Source: JANMES01 sp038329865 (GTDB taxonomy: Bacteria; Planctomycetota; Phycisphaerae; Tepidisphaerales; Tepidisphaeraceae). From it: DNA of 64,000 nt. The stretch spans positions 1-64,000 of the forward strand of contig JBBQNK010000013.1 of assembly GCA_038329865.1 (NCBI GenBank), in the 5' to 3' direction. This document shows positions 1-8,143 of the stretch, in pieces (within the stretch, counting starts at the first letter, position 1; each line of letters opens with the position of its first letter). Made by a program: the position numbers and the translations under genes. The notes under the pieces are model-generated. The model did no database searches, had not been told where the DNA came from, and saw nothing but the letters and a program-made list of their open reading frames with translations.

Positions 1-74
1 TCCAGAGCTCGAAGGGTCAAAATCGCTTGTTCGGCGGCAAGACGTTCACGCAAAGAAAGTCGAGAAAGATTCAC
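1..74 (-). CDS. 5-prime end of a gene running off the left edge (partial, unknown)
   Basis: A minus-strand reading frame opens with GTG at 74 and stays open to the window edge (24 codons, beginning VNLSRLSLRERLAAEQ). A clear GGAGG ribosome-binding site (complement of 81-85) lies six bases upstream of the GTG, which is the main support for the start. The visible residues form a charged, helix-prone N-terminus and match no family I recognise. Divergent from the HNH gene. Too little is visible to name a product. Confidence 0.45.
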   Translation of the reverse strand, partial: MNLSRLSLRERLAAEQAILTLRAL

Positions 75-138
75 GAGTGGCCTCCATGCCGCGGTTATCA
101 GCACATTATACAAAATCTACCCGGCGGGCGCGCTACAC

Positions 139-155
139 CCCTCAGCACTCAGCAC
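139..155 (-). repeat. Heptamer repeat, AGTGCTG family
   Basis: On the minus strand this reads two AGTGCTG heptamers followed by AGG. The same 17 bases occur on the plus strand at 55686-55702, so this is a dispersed repeat. It sits in the 223-bp gap between two divergent genes. Confidence 0.6.
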
Positions 156-297
156 TACGCTTTCCCCTAGCCTTTCCGGAAAAGCGCTTGTAGAATTACT
201 TTGTCCGGAGCAATGGAGGGTCAGATGACTTGCCATGCCGAGACTAGGCGGGCTGCTACATCGGGCACCCAACTTAATGCAGGGTTCAGGATTGACT

Positions 298-978
298 ATG
301 AACCTCGATCGGTCTGTCGCTCTATCCGCAGGTAGTGTCGGAATGGCACCCGCCCTTTCGGCCAACGTTCTTGTTCTCAATAAATTTTACCAGGCCATCC
401 GGGTCATTAACGTCAAGCGGGCGTTCTCGCTTCTGTGTCGTGAATTGGCGGAAGTCATTCACATTGAAACCGACACGGCCGGCAAGGCGCAGTGGCAGAA
501 CCTGGATTTCGCCGAGTGGCAGGAACTCTCCACGCTGAAGAAAGAATTTCAGCCGGACGGGTTCGACTGGATCCACACCGTGCGATTCCAGATCGCCGTG
601 CCGCGGATCATCCGGCTGCTGGGTTATGACAAACTCCCCCGGCAGGACGTGAAGTTCAACCGGCGGAACATCTACGCCCGCGACAGCAGCAAGTGCCAGT
701 ACTGCGGCAAGAAATTCCCGACGACGGAACTGTCGCTCGACCACGTAGTGCCCAAAAGCCAGGGCGGCCGCGCGAGCTGGGACAACATCGTCTGCTGCTG
801 CGTGAAGTGCAACGTGAAAAAAGGCGGCCGCACGCCGGACCAGGCGCACATGCACTTGATCACCAAGCCGGTGAAGCCGAAGCGTTCGCCGGTGATCAAC
901 ATTCGCCTGGCGGACGAGCGTTACCAGAGCTGGAAGCAGTTTTTGGATAACGCGTACTGGACGGTCGAGCTGAAGTGA
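298..978 (+). CDS. HNH endonuclease
   Basis: Probable metal-dependent HNH nuclease of about 226 residues. The core is visible: CQYCGK near residue 133, LDHVVPKSQGG with the catalytic-type His near 149, WDN at about 161-163, and a Cys-rich CCCVKCN at about 166-172. The two CxxC pairs should bind a structural zinc around the beta-beta-alpha-metal fold. The N-terminal part (VLVLNKFYQAIRVINVKRAF) is typical of a widespread chromosomal HNH family whose role is not firmly known. I chose ATG 298; 235 is an upstream in-frame alternative without family similarity and 343 an internal one. The stop overlaps the GTG of the next gene by four bases, suggesting coupled translation. Confidence 0.85.
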   Translation: MNLDRSVALSAGSVGMAPALSANVLVLNKFYQAIRVINVKRAFSLLCRELAEVIHIETDTAGKAQWQNLDFAEWQELSTLKKEFQPDGFDWIHTVRFQIAVPRIIRLLGYDKLPRQDVKFNRRNIYARDSSKCQYCGKKFPTTELSLDHVVPKSQGGRASWDNIVCCCVKCNVKKGGRTPDQAHMHLITKPVKPKRSPVINIRLADERYQSWKQFLDNAYWTVELK

Positions 979-2459
979 TTCCTCCGCGCGAATCGAAAGC
1001 GGTGGCCGGTCGCGAGCAGCCGCGCCAAAATTCTCTTACGCAATTGAATAAAGCATCTGCCCAGCAGTTACCGGCGGGTGTGCTGGCGATCGTCACGCTG
1101 CTGCTGCTGGCGGGCGTGATGTATTTCGTGGTGCTCTCGATCAGCACCGGCCACTACCACGTCGGCTGCCTGCAGGCGAGTTTGGTGGTCATCGCGATGT
1201 GCGGCGGCGCGGTGGCGATTCGACCGGGCGGGCGATTGCGATCGTACGCGCTGCTGGCGCCGATCGTGCTTCTGCTTCTGCTGATTCAGAGTTTGCTGGC
1301 GTGCTGGATTCCGTCAGGGCTGATGGAGAGCACGCCGGAGGAAGAATTTCGATTCGCCGGCGTGGCCGCGGTGATCACAGCGCTGGCGATCGTCGGCTGC
1401 ATCATTCTCAATCGCCGGCACCGGCGAAAGGCGATGCTGGCTATCCTGCTGACGACGACGGCCGGCCTGTTCGGGCTCAACGCGTGGATGCAGAGCGCCC
1501 GCCCGCCGGCGATGGACGTGTGGTTCTTCCATCACGACGCTGACGCCGCGCTCGTGCACGGCGAAAACCCTTACGCGATCACCTACCTCAACACGCTGAA
1601 TTACGACGGGCTCGATGATTCGCCGTACTACTCGCTGGAGGTGCAAAAGAACGGCCGGCTGCTGTTCGGCTATCCGTATCCGCCGCTCTGCTTGTTGATG
1701 GTGCTGCCGGGCGAACTGCTCTTTCATGACGCGCGATTTGCCTTGGTCGCGTGTTACCTGGCGGCGGCGGTGCTGATCGCATTGATGGATCGCGGGAGCG
1801 GCGTGGCAATTTGTGCGGGCGCGAGTTTGATGCTTTCGCCGTGCGCGTACGCCGTCTATCGCGCGGCTTGGACCGAGCCGGAGATGATGCTGCTGCTCGC
1901 ATGGATCGCGTGGTGCGGGCTGCGAAAATCGCCGTGGCTGCCGGTGGCGCTGGGATTGTTTTTGGCCGTGAAGCAGTACTGCCCGATCTTCGCGCCGCTG
2001 GTTTTTCTGCTCCTGCCGCGGCCGATGGAGTGGCGAACGTCGGCGCGTTTTTTGGCGATCATCGCCATCACGGCGTGTGTGATCACGCTGCCGCTGGCGC
2101 TATGGGATTGGAGGGCGTTTTGGAACAGCACGGTTCACATCCAGATGATCCAGCCGTTCCGGTACGACTCGTTCAGCTTCCTGGCGATGTACGCCAACTC
2201 ACTCCCGCAGGGGAGTGCGCCACCGCAGTCGTGGATCGCATTTGTCGCCGCGATGGCAGTGGAATTGGTGCTGCTGTCGAAACTGCCGCGCAACATCGCC
2301 GGTTTCACGCTCGGCGTGGGCGTGACGATGATGGCGTTTTTGTTCCTCAACCGGCAGTCGTTTTTGAACTACCACACGTTCGGCGCGGCCGCGCTGCTGA
2401 TCGCCGCAGCGACGTTCGAACGGCAGTACGCTCGCGCAGCGCAAGTCGAACGCCAGTAA
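975..2459 (+). CDS. Multi-pass membrane glycosyltransferase, GT87-like
   Basis: A 494-residue integral membrane protein with about ten hydrophobic segments after a short basic N-terminus. The stretch MDVWFFHHDADAALVHGENP followed by Y, about 45 residues further FGYPYPPL, resembles the Asp-containing first loop and YPP motif of GT87/DUF2029 polyprenyl-phosphate-sugar-dependent transferases. The likely role is adding a sugar to a glycolipid or polymer on the outer face of the cytoplasmic membrane; donor and acceptor are unknown. The start is GTG overlapping the HNH stop (GTGA), so translational coupling is likely, though a functional link is not obvious. GT39 is an alternative family. Confidence 0.7.
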   Translation: MIPPRESKAVAGREQPRQNSLTQLNKASAQQLPAGVLAIVTLLLLAGVMYFVVLSISTGHYHVGCLQASLVVIAMCGGAVAIRPGGRLRSYALLAPIVLLLLLIQSLLACWIPSGLMESTPEEEFRFAGVAAVITALAIVGCIILNRRHRRKAMLAILLTTTAGLFGLNAWMQSARPPAMDVWFFHHDADAALVHGENPYAITYLNTLNYDGLDDSPYYSLEVQKNGRLLFGYPYPPLCLLMVLPGELLFHDARFALVACYLAAAVLIALMDRGSGVAICAGASLMLSPCAYAVYRAAWTEPEMMLLLAWIAWCGLRKSPWLPVALGLFLAVKQYCPIFAPLVFLLLPRPMEWRTSARFLAIIAITACVITLPLALWDWRAFWNSTVHIQMIQPFRYDSFSFLAMYANSLPQGSAPPQSWIAFVAAMAVELVLLSKLPRNIAGFTLGVGVTMMAFLFLNRQSFLNYHTFGAAALLIAAATFERQYARAAQVERQ

Positions 2460-2537
2460 GAATTGCGGCGAAATACGGAAACGAAAGTGATTTGATCGAC
2501 GGCGATTCGACAGCGATTCGATGGAGACTCAACGAAA

Positions 2538-3185
2538 TCATTTCTCCAGCGCGGCCTCGCTCCCGCGCCACAAATACCAAGTCGCCACCGTCCGCCACGG
2601 CCGCCACGGCTCGCCGAGCGGGAGGAGGATTTTTGGCTTGGGTCGTTCGGGCAGGCCGTACGCACGATGCACCGCTGCCTGCAGGCCGATGTCGTCGATG
2701 GGGAAAACGTCCGGGCGATTGAGCACGAACATGAGGAACATTTCCGCCGTCCAGCGCCCGATGCCGTGAACCGCCGTGAGCGATTCGGTGATCTCGGCAT
2801 CGCTCATGGAGTGGAGCTTGCGGATGGGGATTTTGTTTTCGAGAAAATGCTGTGAGAGGTCGATCAGGTACGCCCGCTTCTGGCGACTGATGCCGCAGGA
2901 GCGGATGAGCTCCTCGTCGCCCTTGAGGAATTTCAGTGTGAGCTTCGGCGTCGGCGTTTTTCGCGGGAAATGTGCCCGGAATTTCTTGAACAAGCTGGAG
3001 GCGGCCGCCATGCTGATCTGCTGGTTGAAGATCGACGTGCAGAGCACGATGAAATAATCCTTGCGCGGCGCGATCGTGCACGCGCCGACTTTTTTGATGA
3101 TGGCTTTCATCGTCGGGTCGACCTTGGAAAGATGTTTGATCGCCGCCGACCAGTCGGGCGGCGGGCCATCGCTGCGGTTCCACAT
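2538..3185 (-). CDS. DNA-3-methyladenine glycosylase (AlkA-like, HhH-GPD)
   Basis: A 215-residue base-excision-repair glycosylase that would release alkylated bases from DNA. The helix-hairpin-helix HGIGRWTAEMF is at about 140-150, followed by the Asp-bearing loop FPIDDIGLQ at about 161-169, whose acidic residues (164/165) occupy the catalytic Asp position of the HhH-GPD superfamily. It lacks the N-terminal domain of E. coli AlkA and matches the short AlkA/Mag1-type proteins. It lies downstream of holB on the same strand, separated by a 23-bp inverted repeat, so it may be transcribed separately. MutY/Nth is less likely because no iron-sulfur Cys cluster is present. Confidence 0.88.
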   Translation of the reverse strand: MWNRSDGPPPDWSAAIKHLSKVDPTMKAIIKKVGACTIAPRKDYFIVLCTSIFNQQISMAAASSLFKKFRAHFPRKTPTPKLTLKFLKGDEELIRSCGISRQKRAYLIDLSQHFLENKIPIRKLHSMSDAEITESLTAVHGIGRWTAEMFLMFVLNRPDVFPIDDIGLQAAVHRAYGLPERPKPKILLPLGEPWRPWRTVATWYLWRGSEAALEK

Positions 3186-3218
3186 GGTGACCTATTGTAG
3201 GACGGATTTCTCTTCACC

Positions 3219-3286
3219 GGCGTGGCTCGCTTCAGCGGGCCACCAACTCTGCGGATTTTCCAAGGCCCGCTGAAGCGAGCCACGCC
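3219..3286. repeat. Palindromic repeat, perfect 23-bp arms
   Basis: The left arm 3219-3241 and right arm 3264-3286 are exact reverse complements, with a 22-base spacer. The core contains GGCTCGCTTCAGCGGGCC. A related GCTGAAGCGGGC sequence occurs near 46165. No T-run follows, so it is a REP-like dispersed palindrome rather than a canonical terminator, although it could end transcription between holB and the glycosylase gene. Confidence 0.8.
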
Positions 3287-3308
3287 AATGAAGACGAGCA
3301 AAACTGAC

Positions 3309-4331
3309 TCACGCAGTGGTCAGCGAAAGCGAAAGCTGCTGAAACACCAGCGAGGTGTTCACGTTGCTATCGAGATACCCCTCCGCTCGCACGATCGATT
3401 CGATCGCCCCGCACAATCGGTCGGCGTTCGCAGAATCGGCCGTCGCGAGGTTCGCCCGGCAGCGATCCGCGGCGATCTTAAGATACAGGCCGAGCCCTTC
3501 GCGCGTCGCCTGATCCTTGCTGGCCAGCTCGTCGCGATCGAGCTGTTTGGCGGCGTAATCCTCCGCGGATTTCTTGAACCATGCGGGGAGATCGCCGGCG
3601 ATCTCTCGCCCGGCGAGGATCGAGTCGATCATGCTCACCAGCTCGCGGGCCGGCCCGACGACGCCGTCTTCGATCCACTTGAGCGCAACGCCGAGCGACC
3701 CGTCCGCCAGCGCCGCGGCGTCTCGAGCGACGGCCGGCTCGATCTTGCGGGCGGTGAGTTGTTCGGCAACCGCCTCGCGATCGAGCGGCGCGAACCGAAT
3801 CATCTGGCAGCGGCTGCGAATCGTCGGCAGCAGCCAACCCGGGGCGTCGGTGATGAGAATGATCAGCGTCCGCCCGGCCGGCTCTTCGAGCGTTTTGAGC
3901 ATCGAGTTCTGCGCCGGCGCTTCCATCAGGTCGGCCTGCTCGATCACGAAGACTTTGCCGATGCCCATGATCGATTTGTTCGCCGCTTTGGCGATCAGCT
4001 CGGGCCGAATGACGTTGATCGACAGCGACGTGCCCTTGCTCTTTCCCGTCTTGTCGTAAAGGCGAATGAGCTCTTTGTAGATGGCATGAAAATCCGGATG
4101 CGTGCCCGCCGCCATCACGCGGCAGCTGTCGCACTTGCCGCACGGCTCGGCCTTCTTCGGCTTTTCGCAGAGAAACAGCGTGGCGAGCGCGCGGGCCGTA
4201 GTGCCCTTCCCCACGCCCGCCGGCCCGGCAAAAATCATCCCGTGCGGCAGGCGATCCGCGAGATACGCGCGGCGAAGAAAATCAATGGCGACGTGCTGGC
4301 CGAAGATGTCGGAGAGATTAGTTGGCATCAT
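3309..4331 (-). CDS. holB: DNA polymerase III delta-prime subunit (clamp-loader ATPase)
   Basis: A 340-residue AAA+ clamp-loader protein. Walker A GPAGVGKGT lies at about 36-44, four zinc-ligand-type cysteines at about 55, 64, 67 and 70 (C, CGKCDSC), and the conserved LKTLEEP and TIRSRCQ follow. It would load the sliding clamp together with DnaX and HolA. An upstream ATG at 4409 would add residues (LTLPSPGIPGEG) that are translated repeat sequence, so I use ATG 4331, just inside the end of the DUF559 element. The ribosome-binding site GAGAGGGA comes from that element's terminal repeat. tmk, the usual partner of holB, lies just beyond the element. Confidence 0.9.
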   Translation of the reverse strand: MMPTNLSDIFGQHVAIDFLRRAYLADRLPHGMIFAGPAGVGKGTTARALATLFLCEKPKKAEPCGKCDSCRVMAAGTHPDFHAIYKELIRLYDKTGKSKGTSLSINVIRPELIAKAANKSIMGIGKVFVIEQADLMEAPAQNSMLKTLEEPAGRTLIILITDAPGWLLPTIRSRCQMIRFAPLDREAVAEQLTARKIEPAVARDAAALADGSLGVALKWIEDGVVGPARELVSMIDSILAGREIAGDLPAWFKKSAEDYAAKQLDRDELASKDQATREGLGLYLKIAADRCRANLATADSANADRLCGAIESIVRAEGYLDSNVNTSLVFQQLSLSLTTA

Positions 4332-4734
4332 TTGTCCCTCTCCCGGTATCCCGGGAGAGGGTAGGGTGAGGGTTCTGTCTCGATTCTTCAAGGATCGTGC
4401 GGAGGACAACGCGTACGTCCTTCAAGGCCTCCGCATTTGAAACACGAACGACACGAATGCCGCGCGTATTTAACAATCTTGTTCGCCGTTCATCATAGGC
4501 TTCGTCTTCCGGATTGCCGTGTTGCGAACCATCTAACTCCACAGCAAGCTTCGTTTCCACGCAATAAAAATCCACGATGAATCCATCGATCGACACTTGC
4601 CTTCGGAACTTCATACCGGCGAGTTTTCGATTTCGCAGTTCGGACCACAGGAGTCCTTCGGCGTCGGTTTGGTTGTGGCGCATCACTCGGGCGAATCCTT
4701 TTCGCTGCCAAGATGGATCGCGACCGGATGCCAT
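4318..4734 (-). CDS. DUF559 endonuclease-fold protein (Vsr/PD-(D/E)XK-like)
   Basis: A protein of 138 residues, or 121 if translation starts at ATG 4683 (MRHNQTDAEGLLW, which fits the family start better). Family hallmarks are NQTDAEGLLWSELRNRKL, FRRQVSIDGFIVDFYC, LAVELDGSQH and the GIRVVRVSN strand. The Asp of VDFYC and the E-x-D of VELDG match the metal-binding positions of the restriction-endonuclease-like fold, related to very-short-patch-repair endonucleases. The biological role of DUF559 is not established. The last residues are encoded by the left terminal repeat, and the stop lies 14 bases inside holB. That the protein acts on its own flanking repeats is my inference. Confidence 0.82.
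   Translation of the reverse strand: MASGRDPSWQRKGFARVMRHNQTDAEGLLWSELRNRKLAGMKFRRQVSIDGFIVDFYCVETKLAVELDGSQHGNPEDEAYDERRTRLLNTRGIRVVRVSNAEALKDVRVVLRTILEESRQNPHPTLSRDTGRGTNDAN
4334..4377 (+). repeat. Left terminal inverted repeat of the DUF559 element
   Basis: This repeat reads inward from GTCCCTCTCCCGG to GGGTGAGGGTTCTG. On the minus strand it encodes the last residues of the DUF559 protein (NPHPTLSRDTGRGT) and carries the ribosome-binding site of holB. Confidence 0.8.
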
Positions 4735-4747
4735 TTGAGTATCGCGG

Positions 4748-4791
4748 CAGAACCCTCACCCTACCCTCTCCCGGAATACCGGGAGAGGGAC
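4748..4791 (-). repeat. Right terminal inverted repeat of the DUF559 element
   Basis: The reverse complement of 4334-4377 with one substitution in 44 bases. It begins only four bases beyond the tmk stop codon. Confidence 0.8.
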
Positions 4792-4795
4792 GGAG

Positions 4796-5416
4796 TCACG
4801 TTACCGAGCCGATCGCGGCCCACACGTCGGCATGCACTACATCCTTCTCCCGATCCGCCGACACCACCTTCACTTTCGCCGGATCGGCCTTGGCCTGTGA
4901 GAGGTAATTCTCCCGCACCTGCCGGTGGTATTCGATCGGGCGCTGCTCGATGCGGTCCTTCGCCCGTGTCACTCGCGCGATCGATCGCTCGGCGGGCATG
5001 TCCAAAATGATCGTCAGATCCGGCCAGCGGCCCTTGATGGCGATTTGCGCTACCGCCCGGATTTCGTCCGCCGTCAGTCCGTCGCCGCCGAGTTGGTACG
5101 CTAGCGTGCTGCTGACGAAGCGGTCGCAGATCACGACCTTTCCTTCCGCCAGCGCGGGCAGGATCGTTTCGCTCATCATCTGCGCTCTAGCCGACATGTA
5201 GAGCAGCATTTCGCAGCGCATGGCCATCTCGTCGTGATCGGGATTGAGCAGGATCGCGCGAATGAGCTCACCGATGCGCGTCGTTCCGGGGTCGCGGACG
5301 ACAATGACCTTCGCGCCGCCCGCTTCCAGCCGGGCCTTGAGGAGTTGCGTCTGCGTGCTTTTGCCGCACCCTTCGCCGCCGTCGAACGCGATGAATTTTC
5401 CGTGGAGTTGAGTCAT
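4796..5416 (-). CDS. tmk: Thymidylate kinase
   Basis: A 206-residue dTMP kinase that makes dTDP for DNA synthesis. The P-loop FDGGEGCGKST is at about 11-21; the conserved RDPGTTRIGE, the DR motif in VICDRFVSSTLAYQ, and a lid region rich in Arg (ARVTRAKDRIEQR) follow. I chose ATG 5416 (MTQLHGKFIAFDG); upstream in-frame codons to 5500 encode non-conserved repeat sequence. No strong Shine-Dalgarno is visible. It is probably the first gene of a tmk-(DUF559)-holB transcription unit and is divergent from galK. Confidence 0.93.
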   Translation of the reverse strand: MTQLHGKFIAFDGGEGCGKSTQTQLLKARLEAGGAKVIVVRDPGTTRIGELIRAILLNPDHDEMAMRCEMLLYMSARAQMMSETILPALAEGKVVICDRFVSSTLAYQLGGDGLTADEIRAVAQIAIKGRWPDLTIILDMPAERSIARVTRAKDRIEQRPIEYHRQVRENYLSQAKADPAKVKVVSADREKDVVHADVWAAIGSVT

Positions 5417-5425
5417 GCGGGAGGA

Positions 5426-5509
5426 GATTGTGGATTGTCGGGCGTGGAATGTCGAGCGGTCGAAACCGCTTTCCGGCCCAGGGCATTTCGGAGTCGACAA
5501 TCAACAATC
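5426..5509. repeat. Inverted repeat, GATTGTGGATTGTCG family
   Basis: The left arm 5426-5440 and right arm 5495-5509 match as reverse complements with one difference. The internal AATCAACAATCAA shows a 7-bp period. It occupies most of the gap between the divergent tmk and galK genes. A related CGACAATCCACA motif occurs near 63556. Confidence 0.6.
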
Positions 5510-5530
5510 AATCAGTGTACATTGAACGCA

Positions 5531-6712
5531 ATGAGCATCGAAATCGAAGGGCTTAAATCGCGGTTCAGCAAAACATTCGGCGCCGGCGGACGCGTACACG
5601 TGGTGCGGGCGCCGGGGCGCGTGAACCTGATCGGCGAGCACACGGATTACAACGACGGCTTCGTTTTCCCGATGGCGATCGAGCCGCAGGTGCTCTTCGC
5701 CTGTCGGGCCCGCGACGACGGGCGTATCCGCATCGCCTCCACGTACAAGCGCGGCGAGATCGCGGAATTTTCCATCGTCGAACACCTCGCACCCGGCAAC
5801 CCGCGATGGGCCAACTACAGCAAAGGCGTGGCCGCGGGATTGATGGCGGCGGGCATTCCGCTCGTGGGGATGGACGCGCTGATCGACAACACGCTCCCCG
5901 CCGGCGGCGGGCTTTCAAGCAGCGCGGCGATTGAAGTCGGCACCGCCCGCGCGCTGCTGGCGCTGGCGGGCAACGAGATGGACGCGATGCGCATCGCCCT
6001 GATCGCGCAGAAGGCCGAGCACGATTTCGCCAACGTGCCGTGCGGCATCATGGATCAGACGATCGTCGCCAAAGGCCAGGCCGGCCACGCCATGCTGCTG
6101 GATTGCCGCGATCTTTCCACGCGGTTTATTCCGCTCGACGCGAATGAGCTTCGCGTGGTCATCGTCAACAGCATGGTGAAGCACGAGCTTTCCGGCGGCG
6201 AGTACCGCCAACGCCGCGAACAGTGCGAAGCCGGCGTGGCGTATTTTCAAAAGCATTACCCCGGGAGAAATGTCAAAGCGCTGCGCGACGTGACAATGCT
6301 GCAAGTCGAAAACGCCGGCCGCGAAGGGAAGATTGATAGCGTCGTCTTCCGCCGCTGCCGTCACGTGGTGGGCGAGAACGCGCGGGCCACGCAGTTCGCC
6401 GATCTGCTCGTCCAACAGAAGTATGAAGACGCCGGGCAGTTGATGGTGCAGAGCCACAACTCGCTTCGCGACGACTACGAGGTGAGCGTGCCGGAGCTGG
6501 ATTTCCTGGTGGAATCGGCAATGAAAATCAAAGGCGTGTACGGCAGCCGAATGACCGGCGGCGGGTTCGGCGGATGCACTGTCTCGCTGGTTCAGCCGCG
6601 GGCGGTGGAATTGTTCACGAACGAAATCGCCGCGGCTTATTCGAAGCAGTATCGTACAAACGCCGGCATTTTCGCCACCACGGCGACCGACGGCGCGAGC
6701 GTGATCGAGTAA
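5531..6712 (+). CDS. galK: Galactokinase
   Basis: A 393-residue GHMP kinase converting galactose to galactose-1-phosphate in the Leloir pathway. Three family signatures are visible: GRVNLIGEHTDYNDG at 29-43, the ATP-binding LPAGGGLSSSAA at 122-133, and MTGGGFGGCTVSLV near the C-terminus. Length is typical. ATG 5531 is used because the family sequence begins there; the longer reading frame upstream runs through the intergenic repeat. No galT or galE is adjacent, so it is not in a gal operon here. Confidence 0.93.
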   Translation: MSIEIEGLKSRFSKTFGAGGRVHVVRAPGRVNLIGEHTDYNDGFVFPMAIEPQVLFACRARDDGRIRIASTYKRGEIAEFSIVEHLAPGNPRWANYSKGVAAGLMAAGIPLVGMDALIDNTLPAGGGLSSSAAIEVGTARALLALAGNEMDAMRIALIAQKAEHDFANVPCGIMDQTIVAKGQAGHAMLLDCRDLSTRFIPLDANELRVVIVNSMVKHELSGGEYRQRREQCEAGVAYFQKHYPGRNVKALRDVTMLQVENAGREGKIDSVVFRRCRHVVGENARATQFADLLVQQKYEDAGQLMVQSHNSLRDDYEVSVPELDFLVESAMKIKGVYGSRMTGGGFGGCTVSLVQPRAVELFTNEIAAAYSKQYRTNAGIFATTATDGASVIE

Positions 6713-6732
6713 ACCCGCAAGGGAGATTTGCC

Positions 6733-7098
6733 ATGGACCTGATCTGGGACATCTATCTGCAAGGCCAGGTAAACAACGCCAGCTCGGCCGCCAACGAGGC
6801 GAACCAGAAGGCCAACAATCAGGCGATGCACATTCGCCAGCTCGAGCAGTCGATCGACCGGCTGCTCCTGATCAACATGGCGATGTGGGACCTGATCAAG
6901 TCCCGCACGGGACTGATGGAGTCGGACCTGCTCCGGCAAATGCAGATCGTCGATCTCCGCGATGGTGTTGCCGACGGCCGCGTCACACCGACAACCACGC
7001 CGTGCCCCAAGTGCAATCGCCCGAACTCGTCGCGGCAGAAGCAGTGCCTGTATTGCGGCCAGCCGCTTCACACCGGCCCGTTCGGGGGCGTGCGATAA
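6733..7098 (+). CDS. Small zinc-ribbon protein of unknown function
   Basis: A 121-residue soluble protein. The first 80 residues are predicted helical, probably coiled coil (repeated Asn/Gln/Ala, QLEQSIDRLLLINMAMWDLI). A C-terminal zinc ribbon follows: CPKCNRPNSSRQKQCLYCGQ. A GGGAGA ribosome-binding site lies just upstream (6721-6726). The TAA stop overlaps the ATG of trpD by one base, so translation is probably coupled. The function is unknown; the ribbon suggests binding of nucleic acid or protein. Confidence 0.75.
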   Translation: MDLIWDIYLQGQVNNASSAANEANQKANNQAMHIRQLEQSIDRLLLINMAMWDLIKSRTGLMESDLLRQMQIVDLRDGVADGRVTPTTTPCPKCNRPNSSRQKQCLYCGQPLHTGPFGGVR

Positions 7099-8129
7099 TG
7101 GCGACGGCGATCATGCGGGAAATCCTCCTCAAGCTCTGCCGGCGCGAAGACCTCTCGCGCGGCGAAGCGCGCGACGCGTTTCTGCACATCATGTCCGGCG
7201 ATGCGACCGAGGCGCAAATCGGCGGCCTGCTCGTGGGCCTCGCGGCCAAGGGGTCGACCGTCGAAGAACTCGTCGGCGCCGCGTCGGTCATGCGCGAGAA
7301 GGCGCTGCCCGTGCCGGCGGACGGAATCATCGTCGACACCTGCGGCACCGGCGGCGACGTGCGGCACACGTTCAACATCTCCACCACCGCCGCCATCATC
7401 ACCGCCGCTGCCGGCGTGAAAGTCGCCAAGCACGGCAACCGTTCCGCGAGCAGCAAGTCCGGATCGGCCGACGTGCTCGAAGCGCTCGGCGTGAAGCTGG
7501 AAGTGTCTTCCGAAACACTCGCCGCGTGCCTCGATCAGGCGAACATCGGCTTCGCGTACGCGCGCTCGCACCACCCCGCGATGCGGTTCGTGGCTGAGGC
7601 GCGATCGACGTTGGGCATTCCCACGATTTTCAATCTGCTCGGCCCACTGACGAACCCCGCCAAGGCGCGGCACCAACTACTCGGCGTGTTCGCGGCGGAG
7701 CTGACGGAGAAGCTCGCGAACGTTCTGCGCGAGCTCGGCAGTCATCGCGCGTGGGTCGTCCATGCTAGCGACGGGCTCGATGAACTTTCGACGATCAGCG
7801 AGACGCGCATCAGCGAACTTTCCGACGGCCAGGTGAAAACCTGGTCGCTCGATGCGACGCTGCTCGGATTGCCGAAGGCGAAGCTGGAAGACCTGCAGGT
7901 TGAAACGGCCGAAGAATCCGCCGCCGCCATTCGCGGCATCTTCGCCGGAACCAAAGGCCCGAAGCGCGACGTTGCTTTGCTCAACGCCGCTGCCGCACTC
8001 GTGGTGGCCGAGCGGTGCGATGAGTTGCAGGAAGGCCTGGAACTTGCCGCCAAAGCGATCGACTCCGGCGCGGCGGCGAAGACTCTGCAGTCACTCGTGC
8101 GCATCAGCAACGCGCTAATTCCAAAGTGA
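7098..8129 (+). CDS. trpD: Anthranilate phosphoribosyltransferase
   Basis: A 343-residue enzyme joining anthranilate to PRPP in tryptophan synthesis. The PRPP/Mg loop DTCGTGGD is at about 80-87, KHGNRSASSKSGSADVLE at 111-128, and NLLGPLTNPA further on; all are diagnostic. The first 70 residues form the usual helical N-terminal domain. ATG 7098 overlaps the preceding stop (TAATG). No other trp gene is in the window, so the pathway genes are scattered, as is common in planctomycetes. Confidence 0.95.
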   Translation: MATAIMREILLKLCRREDLSRGEARDAFLHIMSGDATEAQIGGLLVGLAAKGSTVEELVGAASVMREKALPVPADGIIVDTCGTGGDVRHTFNISTTAAIITAAAGVKVAKHGNRSASSKSGSADVLEALGVKLEVSSETLAACLDQANIGFAYARSHHPAMRFVAEARSTLGIPTIFNLLGPLTNPAKARHQLLGVFAAELTEKLANVLRELGSHRAWVVHASDGLDELSTISETRISELSDGQVKTWSLDATLLGLPKAKLEDLQVETAEESAAAIRGIFAGTKGPKRDVALLNAAAALVVAERCDELQEGLELAAKAIDSGAAAKTLQSLVRISNALIPK

Positions 8130-8143
8130 GACGTCGCCAAGTC

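Larger units (their letters stand above)
4334..4791. mobile_element. 458-bp DUF559 element with 44-bp terminal inverted repeats
   Basis: The left end 4334-4377 and right end 4748-4791 are reverse complements over 44 bases with one mismatch. Each end also contains an internal palindrome (CTCTCCCGG facing CCGGGAGAG). Between them lies one gene, a DUF559 endonuclease. The element starts 4 bp after the tmk stop codon (minus-strand sense) and ends 2 bp before the holB ATG, so it fills exactly the gap between two genes that normally adjoin. A 116-bp derivative with the same end architecture is at 55751-55866. Interpreting it as mobile is inference; no target duplication is visible. Confidence 0.65.

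Noticed and set aside
4331..4409. N-terminal extension of holB to ATG 4409
   Set aside because: The added residues (LTLPSPGIPGEG) are the translated terminal repeat of the DUF559 element; conserved clamp-loader sequence begins after ATG 4331, which has its own ribosome-binding site.
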